Assembly (NCBI GenBank): GCA_017547165.1
Contig: JAFYQK010000021.1
Coordinates: forward strand, 22,615 to 86,614
DNA from: Bacteroidaceae bacterium
GTDB lineage: Bacteria; Bacteroidota; Bacteroidia; Bacteroidales; Bacteroidaceae
Length of the DNA stretch: 64,000 nucleotides
Direction of reading: 5' to 3'
This document shows, piece by piece, positions 63,976-64,000 of the stretch. Position numbers and translations under genes: made by a program. The notes below the pieces were generated by a model that ran no database searches, was not told the origin of the DNA, and worked only from the letters and a program-made list of their open reading frames with translations. The stretch's first letter is position 1; each line of letters opens with the position of its first letter.

Positions 63976-64000
63976 TAGCAAGCAAGCAAGCAAGCAAGCA
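63976..64000 (+). repeat. AGCA tetranucleotide repeat at the window edge
   Basis: At least five AGCA/AAGC units run up to the last base. The array continues outside the window, so its length is unknown. Confidence 0.8.

Larger units (their letters stand above)
63337..64000. other. Long gap after hipA, with repeat element and structured leader
   Basis: About 660 bp with no confirmed gene. It holds a possible 41-codon frame (63380-63505), the minus-strand copy B of the 22-bp element (63553-63653), a promoter (63847-63877), a nine-codon frame (63890-63919), a hairpin (63917-63971) and the start of an AGCA repeat at the window edge. Confidence 0.6.

Overview
The window reads as chromosomal DNA of a Bacteroidales bacterium, most likely a Prevotella-type Prevotellaceae member. 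The evidence is the Bacteroidota promoter type (TTTG, a 19-21 bp spacer, then TAnnTTTG) in front of many genes, the weak use of Shine-Dalgarno sites, two type IX secretion parts (PorQ, PorE), family proteins typical of the phylum (DUF3822, DUF349, DUF1573, DUF4837, DUF4922) and a vitamin B12-dependent methylmalonyl-CoA mutase pathway. This genus call is inference; no 16S gene is present.

Layout. 1-0.3 kb: the 5' end of an IS4-type transposase cut by the window edge. 0.6-9.3 kb: a RecD-like helicase, then an exported protein, DUF3822 and RsmD, a very large three-part fusion (glycosyltransferase + HIT-like + SpoIID) and AroB. 9.4-15.2 kb: an outer-membrane barrel protein, a DUF349 protein and a CorA transporter. 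15.4-20.8 kb: a minus-strand accessory stretch with a MACPF (perforin-like) lipoprotein, a DUF3089 hydrolase lipoprotein, a membrane AraC-type regulator and KsgA. 20.9-26.5 kb: a flippase-like membrane protein, PepD, IlvA with RidA, a patatin and a small protein. 26.6-33.5 kb: an alpha-2-macroglobulin, DUF4837 and DUF1573 proteins. 33.6-39.8 kb: MeaB, the PorQ-Cmk-IspH operon, a TonB protein, a polyprenyl synthase and TatD. 40.0-46.9 kb: tRNA-Ser(GGA), an ExbB-x-ExbD-ExbD operon, FolA, ThyA, an RNA methyltransferase and a QueH-folate cyclo-ligase fusion. 47.2-48.5 kb: a hypothetical exported protein between inverted repeats. 48.6-57.5 kb: a minus-strand block of cytochrome c peroxidase, CcsA, CcsB, PorE, TopB and an AspT-type transporter. 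57.7-61.7 kb: MutA and MutB. 61.9-63.3 kb: a HipBA module, then about 660 bp without a confirmed gene.

How they fit together. MutA/MutB and the distant MeaB GTPase form the succinate-propionate branch. IlvA makes the reactive enamine/imine that RidA clears. FolA, ThyA and the cyclo-ligase half of the QueH fusion all act on folates. TonB, ExbB and ExbD energise the outer membrane. PorQ and PorE belong to type IX secretion.

The least explained signals are in noncoding DNA. Two intergenic elements about 31 kb apart (32.2 kb and 63.6 kb) each carry four head-to-tail 22-bp units followed by the same GTGCTCTTTTT tail. A set of drifting 7-bp tandem repeats sits exactly at gene ends and supplies the stop codons of several genes. 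A gene at 47.2-48.5 kb is flanked by exact inverted copies of 33 and 24 bp, one of which is the 3' end of the neighbouring peroxidase gene.
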